A DNA stretch of 64,000 nt from Owenia fusiformis. Its lineage: Eukaryota > Annelida > Polychaeta > Sabellida > Oweniidae. The notes beneath the pieces are model-generated. The model worked only from the letters and a program-made list of their open reading frames with translations, ran no database searches and was not told where the DNA came from. Both the position numbers and the translations under genes were made by a program. The stretch is taken from the NCBI GenBank assembly GCA_903813345.2, contig CAIIXF020000006.1:10794348-10858347 (forward strand), written 5' to 3'. Positions 60,701-64,000 of this stretch are shown one piece after another; positions within the stretch are counted from its first letter, which is position 1, and each line of letters starts with the position of its first letter.

Positions 60701-62788
60701 CAATATAGGTAGAATCATGTTTTAAATGGTGGGTGGAGAGAGGGAAGTGGGAGTGCTGAATATGAGATATTATTATTATTTCCACACTTTTCTTTATTTA
60801 TCATGTTGATTGTCAATTGCGTGGATAATATTCCCAATAGGGTGTCATCAACCTTAATTTGTATGTTGCATTACATTGTTGGAAATAAATGAATGAAAAA
60901 TAAATTTACATTCCAACGTTTGAATTCTTGATCTTAAAAAATAAAACAATTGCATCTATATGTTAGTAAAGGATAACTGCTTGTTTCCCACATTTACCTC
61001 TATTTTGCACTCTTGGCCACTACACAGGCCTTGTTTCTTATAGAACTCTGTAATTTCACTCAGCTTTTCAGAGGGAACTGGAATATTACAAATATTACAT
61101 GTAAGGATAACAATAAAGCATCATGTATGACATAATACATGGAGTGATCACTGATCAATAGAAGTTGCAAGTGACTCTCCGTCTCAAAAAATATTTGGAG
61201 TCATGTCATGAAACTAAGCAGGAATATAGTTTACCCATTAATTGTGGAATTCATAGATCTAAACATTTGTCGAAGTAATGATAATATAAATAAAAATAAA
61301 AAATAAATAAATAAGGCAAAACATTACACTACTGAAACAAACTATGTGTATACTAAAGTTGCGCTTATGTCTTTTTTGTTTCAATAGGACTAAAATCTAG
61401 CAGTTTTATAGACATGCAGAGATACAAGCATAGCATCTTACATAGCTTAGATTCAGGACCATTAAAGGTTGGCATGGTAACACAGTTCTCTCCTTCATTC
61501 AGGTCAGGTAAGTTTTCTAAAACATAACAATGTGAGTTATGGTGAAACTTCCTCAAATTATTAACCTACTACCATAAGTCATTGAGCTTTTGACAGTGTC
61601 TGTTGCCATTATGACGATTGAATTACAATTTTCTTTGCCGGATAAGTCGGATATGTCAATGTTGATCTAAATTCATGCTTTGTCATATATCAGGTGTCCC
61701 AAAAAAATTGAGCCACTTTTTGACAAGTATTATCTCAGCAACTGATAAACCAAATTCACTGAAAATTTGTACAAAGTAGCCCAGGAGTATTGGTAGCAAG
61801 GTATAAAAATATGAAAAAGATCAAGTAAATATTATGTGAGTACTAAGAAATTCAAGATAGCATGTCATAATAGCCCATACCGGAACAATGCAATGTGAAC
61901 CTTATAGCATTTCTACCCAAAAAATGAGAGGCAATTTGACAAGTAATTTCTCAGCAATAGATGAGCCAAATTCTTCGAGAACTTTACCTTAGGCACTTTA
62001 GGTTATCCTCTGCTAGTGCCATGAATATGTAAGAGATTGGTTTCATAGTATGTGTGTATTTTAGAATTAAAGACAGTATGTCAAAATAACCAATATCAAT
62101 GTAAAACTCACTTATTAATCCATTTCCAAGTAAAAATACTTTTCCGCATTTTTTCTTACAATATCACCTCCAATGAATTTGAGAATGAATTGGATTTTGG
62201 ATATTTGGGATGAATGAAAAGAATTGATCAGATATCACTCGGCTCCCATCGAACACAATGAAGACTGAGCGTGCGAAGACGATAGTGGTACAAACATTTT
62301 TGAAGTCTCATATCAGAGCTCCGGTATGGGAATTTTTGACATGCTGTTTTGAATTTCTTAGAACTCATAGAATATGTACTTGATCGTTTTTATATTTTTA
62401 CAACTTGCTAGAGATACTCTTAGACTACTTTGTACAAATTTTCAGTGAATTTGGATCATCAGTTGCCGAGATAATACTTGTCAAAAAGTGGCTCATTTTT
62501 TTTGGGACACCTGATATATATTTTCAAAACATTTTTATCCTCTTCATATTTTAAATGATTATCACAATTAATATGGCCAACTTCCTCATTCCTATTGTAT
62601 CAATATAGGACATTTTTGTAAGCAATTAAAAATAAAAAATTGGGGTACTAACCACATTTAGGGATGTTGCCGCCCATACAAGGTGAGCCTTTGTTGGCTG
62701 GCATAACACAGCTTTGTGTGCAGACACCATTACATTCTTTACGTGCCCTTGTACGTGTTTCAACCATACACTTCTCTTGACCATTCTC
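39722..62788 (-). CDS. TTC17: Tetratricopeptide repeat protein 17 (TTC17), C-terminal half
   Basis: Fourteen exons on the minus strand: 62653-62788, 61442-61516, 60998-61077, 60269-60436, 58732-58773, 52489-52618, 51929-52116, 51153-51255, 49596-49725, 42271-42430, 41508-41582, 40837-40956, 40214-40357 and 39722-39871 (stop TAG). Total 1701 nt, 566 residues, all junctions in phase; the 5' exons lie past the right edge. The order is: a Cys-rich stretch (RKECNGVCTQSC), a linker, a coiled-coil-like segment (EEQLAEFAKNVDELEKLLMK), a very acidic low-complexity part (NNDEDDDDN), then conserved parts. These include HLPWPKWEECKEQRR, STWLSVTVKDIN, SAHTLDHLEGIS, TRIARALNETPDSWVLANLA and ALYWRVEG. TPR helices follow (DITLVSLANILHKSGHLNDA, ALDISPHLVVIHFTMANIY). 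The last parts match my memory of vertebrate TTC17 closely. TTC17 has been linked in vertebrates to actin organisation and ciliogenesis. Introns are huge; one hosts another gene, another a 3.6-kb element. Confidence 0.9.
40530..40705. mobile_element. Family D element, copy 5
   Basis: It starts 'tgagggttatgaaatgggag', has 'ggctggagggtccgtggttt' in the middle, and ends 'cctgaaacctcacttgtcat', matching the ends of 13,715-14,100. Confidence 0.55.
41850..42080. repeat. Inverted repeat in TTC17 intron
   Basis: 'gaggcatcaaaagttcaatg' on the left (about 41,842) faces 'cattgaacttttgatgcctc' on the right (about 42,063), and 'actaaataaatctagtttgg' faces 'actagatttatttagtttcc'. A hairpin of about 240 bp with G-rich 'gggggagggg' in both arms. 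Probably a small foldback MITE. Confidence 0.75.
43640..43865. mobile_element. Palindromic element with 'cctttgtat' arms
   Basis: 'attatacaaaggaaagtttt' on the left faces 'ccaaactttcctttgtatga' on the right. It continues into 'ttgttccaacgaggttcgga', which is shared with 46,350, 48,460 and 49,010. Confidence 0.5.
44400..45345. repeat. Tandem satellite with a unit of about 140 bp (ATGGCGGCCATTTTTCAAAATGG), then GGACGTACG run
   Basis: Four or five units contain 'cattagacagtgtgccatgc', 'ttcacataccaaatatgaac' and 'cgctccactacttttcgagt'. The array ends in 'cccggacggacgtacgtacg' and 'gaggcgttccctatatccct', the tail also seen after the runs at 10.3 and 43.6 kb. In a TTC17 intron, non-coding. Confidence 0.85.
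45825..45950. mobile_element. Family D element fragment, copy 6
   Basis: 'ataagggttatgtacttggt', 'cccttcggtccctcgg' and 'cccaaaaccgaccgtacata' match 20,940-21,125; this copy is shortened. Confidence 0.6.
46125..46480 (-). repeat. Inverted copy of 48,950-49,265
   Basis: 'gatatggtgaactgaattca', 'atgctgactgattgacaaca' and 'ctctcaatattatagttata' here are found reversed at 48,950-49,265 ('tataactataatattgagag', 'tgttgtcaatcagtcacc', 'gaattcagttcaccatatcg'). The two copies flank the nested secreted-peptide gene. Confidence 0.75.
46876..47904 (+). CDS. Small secreted six-cysteine protein (79 aa), nested in a TTC17 intron
   Basis: Two exons: 46876-46937 and 47727-47904 (stop TAA). The donor GGGTAAGT and acceptor ATATATTTCAG are both good and the phase-2 junction restores the frame. 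Residues 1-20 form a signal peptide (KLTFLFFIMASVCIEAWG). The mature part has SECKGRCGKNEVCCK, then 14 residues after the CC, then CLQDCGG. Cys spacing is C-x3-C-x5-CC-x14-C-x3-C, so three disulphides are likely. Basic residues are rich between the cysteine clusters. I do not recognise the family. The CC and C-x3-C pattern recalls part of WAP-like folds without the full eight-cysteine signature. It lies antisense to TTC17 between the exons at 49,596 and 42,430. AATAAA follows at about 48,085. It could be an antimicrobial or inhibitor-type peptide or a matrix protein; the function is unknown. A further 5' non-coding exon is possible (acceptor-like ttttcaacag at 46,838). Confidence 0.72.
47172..47576. 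mobile_element. Foldback MITE, family A, copy 2
   Basis: Ends are 'gcggtacaaacttcgaccgt' and 'gttgaagtttgtaccgcg', inverse copies. The centre 'ggtccccagctgtaagaagg' faces 'cagctggggaccaaaacgct'. It is inserted in the single intron of the secreted-peptide gene and is the same element as 75-475. Confidence 0.85.
48085..48090 (+). terminator. Candidate poly(A) signal of the secreted-peptide gene
   Basis: AATAAA in 'gaaagaataaaatggactta', about 180 bases after the stop codon. Confidence 0.45.
48590..48950. repeat. Tandem repeat with a unit of about 165 bp ('aaaatggccaccagaaaacaagatgg' type)
   Basis: Two full units and a partial one share 'caaaagttaatcagctc', 'aacttgatatcttctatcat' and 'ggagaaaatccgatgagtgg'. 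Another 'GGCCA' satellite in a TTC17 intron. Confidence 0.75.
48950..49265 (+). repeat. Repeat, inverse of 46,125-46,480
   Basis: It begins 'tttgtataactataatattg' and ends 'ccatatcgataccaatcctt', with 'gctattttgttccaacaggg' inside. It belongs to the same family as 43,640-43,865 and 48,440-48,560. Confidence 0.7.
50895..50985. repeat. GACGGACGGACGGACCAAC tandem run
   Basis: A run of GGACGGAC with regular 'ccaac' interruptions, followed by 'cccataggctcactgtgtga'. This tail differs from the runs near 10.3 and 45.3 kb, so it belongs to a second subfamily. Confidence 0.7.
51301..51425. mobile_element. Short pogo-like MITE (125 bp)
   Basis: Ends are CAGTAAAACCTGTA and TACAGGTTGTACTG, with TA on both sides (51,299-51,300 and 51,426-51,427). 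It sits about 45 bp upstream (in TTC17 sense) of the exon at 51,153-51,255. Confidence 0.65.
54302..54848. mobile_element. Foldback MITE nested in the 3.6-kb element
   Basis: Ends are AGGTTTCGGGGTAGTTAT and ATAACTACCCGAGACCT, with TA at both outer sides. 'aatgacccttaccatgctga' faces 'catggtaagggtcatttt', and 'aggtcactgaacagaatata' faces 'ttctgttcactgacctttta'. Nearly the whole length pairs. Confidence 0.8.
54996..56700 (+). pseudogene. Broken gene of an uncharacterised multicopy family
   Basis: An open frame from about 54,996 to 55,688 has no start codon; it includes EEFDDWCNAQQHVPVFKLW, NYARWVPVHLRDMVQLQ, SAIAIGQAHEQKNNLVKSDG, GGAVGLFD and LPKWMVGGPELARLI. Further pieces follow in shifted frames: LLLDGAAIVHLLK (about 55,930), RLDIVWDQYLENSLKLST (about 56,050), HEMAASLGLNKATCLP (about 56,200) and IVILYNTESNKTTINAARQE (about 56,370). 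From memory, these blocks occur in this order in a large family of unnamed proteins that is repeated many times in cnidarian, mollusc and some fish genomes. Several frameshifts and stops separate the pieces, so it is dead. It lies inside the inverted-repeat element, which suggests it is that element's cargo or enzyme. Confidence 0.7.
57396..58731. other. TTC17 intron sequence without recognised genes
   Basis: AT-rich. It contains a weak pogo-like pair of ends (58,486 'actgtaaagcctttg' and 58,622 'caggttttactg'). No exon was recognised besides 58,732-58,773 at its edge. Confidence 0.35.
59945..60085. repeat. AT-rich palindrome
   Basis: 'tatatgatatgacatcagat' faces 'atatgatgtcatatatga', with GC-rich 'gatgtctggcgctata' and 'atagcgcacagagcggatgg' on the sides. 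Possibly a short MITE; the ends are unclear. Confidence 0.35.
61690..62514. mobile_element. Mariner-type MITE, 825 bp
   Basis: Left end TCAGGTGTCCCAAAAAAATT, with 'gagccactttttgacaagta' next to it. The right end is its inverse, down to TTTGGGACACCTGA. TA lies on both sides (61,688-61,689 and 62,515-62,516). The inner arms continue with 'tttgtacaaagtag' facing 'ctactttgtacaaattttca', and 'catgtcataatagcccatac' partly mirrored by 'ggtatgggaatttttgacat'. No transposase. It lies in the TTC17 intron before the exon at 61,442-61,516. Confidence 0.85.
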
Positions 62789-64000
62789 CTGGAAACACAA
62801 TATACACTACCTATCAGTCCATTGTATTTTGAGTCAGCTATATAATGGTATACATATGCTATGCTTTTATGCAAATAAATCTAAGTACTCAAGTACTTCT
62901 TTGTAGACAGAATTCTAATGAAACTTTGCAAAGGATTTCATCATAAAATAAGTTGAATGATTAGCAAAGTGAGTATATTTATGCAAATGATACTTGAATA
63001 AAATTTTCCAGCTTTCCTTGAAGTTTTTGGTTCACTTAAATTATTAACCTGAGAAAGAACAAGAGTTATCAAAATGCAATTAAAAATAATAATCTACCTA
63101 TTACAAGTAAAAATTTCTAAAAACATTAAAATCTCCTCATATAAGTCATGTGCAAAATAAATTCTACAAAAAGCTACAAGCTGTAATTCAAAAGATTAGG
63201 GACCATATTAATATTCTGATATTTCACCAACCCCTTCCCTCCCTGGAAAGCATTATTGAACCATGGTTTCAATGGAAATAATCAATTAAATATTTGGGCA
63301 TATAATCATAGTGTACCTTACACTAGTTTTTGCATAACAATCGATTTTACAAATAAGCAACAATGGAAATCTGATATCCATTATTAAATTTGATAATTGT
63401 TCATTTGAAATTTCTTTGTGTACTCAGATTGTGAATGAATGAGTTCTATTCGTAGCAATTAAGTGGTTACTCATAACACTTTACACACAAAAAGATTTGC
63501 ATGATAAAAAACAGTAATACATGTCACATTTTGATATTTTTAGAAATTGCAAAAATTGTCTAAATGTAACTGTTTCGGTGTCTCTCCATGGAAAAAACCT
63601 AAAATTGAATTGATATGTATGTCTATAAATATATTTCTAGTAAATATAATTATGGGAAAATCTCAGGAGGGGATAGCCCAGCACCTGAAACCAGCAGAAC
63701 CACCTGAAAGAAATCCAAAATCTTTAAATTGTATTTGATCTATTGGGTTCAACTATATTACATTTCTGTTATTCAGATATTGAATCTACTAAAGGCCAAC
63801 ATCAAATTCAACTATGAATCAAAACTTTAAATGACATGAAAGTTTTACAATATAAAGCAAAAAGGTTTAATCGCTCGTACACATACAAATAAAAACAAAT
63901 GAACTACAATTCTAAATTCCTGTTTTGTATACATGTGTATGTAGTGCTATTAGTAGAGCTAATGTTGATGTTTGATTTTTATGTTTTCTAGTCTTACTGA
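62789..64000. other. TTC17 intron at the right edge
   Basis: AT-rich. No convincing upstream exon of TTC17 was seen, so the next 5' exon must lie beyond position 64,000. Confidence 0.45.

Overview
The window looks like AT-rich genomic DNA from a metazoan. Genes are split into short exons by GT-AG introns, no open frame of bacterial type is present, and non-coding DNA is crowded with foldback (palindromic) mobile elements and tandem repeats. Repeats ending in GACGGACG runs, 'gagcgcagcga' palindromes and 'GGCCATTTTG' satellites made me think of a marine lophotrochozoan, most likely a mollusc. That is an inference from repeat style and gene structure, not a species call.

Layout, left to right. 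(1) 1-9.9 kb: the 5' part of a minus-strand gene for a secreted CUB-domain protein (signal peptide and two complete CUB domains), continuing off the left edge, with several MITEs in its introns. (2) 9.9-13.3 kb: the upstream region shared with a divergent gene. (3) 13.3-33.6 kb: a complete plus-strand aldo-keto reductase gene in ten exons coding for 322 aa. Its introns hold nested foldback elements, a 2.4-kb minisatellite (32-bp unit) and a 162-bp tandem array interrupted by a 908-bp DNA transposon. The last two coding exons are duplicated downstream with intact splice sites and stop codons, so two alternative C-termini or a relic tandem gene are possible. (4) 36.2-38.1 kb: a complete mariner element with 189-bp terminal inverted repeats differing at only two positions and an apparently intact transposase split by one intron. 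(5) 39.7 kb to the right edge: the 3' half (14 exons, 566 codons) of a minus-strand TTC17 orthologue, convergent with the reductase gene. One TTC17 intron carries, on the opposite strand, a two-exon gene for a 79-aa secreted six-cysteine protein. Another TTC17 intron carries a decayed element of about 3.6 kb with long inverted repeats, enclosing remains of an uncharacterised multicopy protein family.

Exon boundaries were read by eye from splice signals and checked by reading-frame phase. All phases agree along the CUB, reductase, TTC17 and small-peptide models, which is the main support for them. The genes show no common pathway. What links them is architecture: large introns, a nested gene and heavy invasion by DNA transposons.
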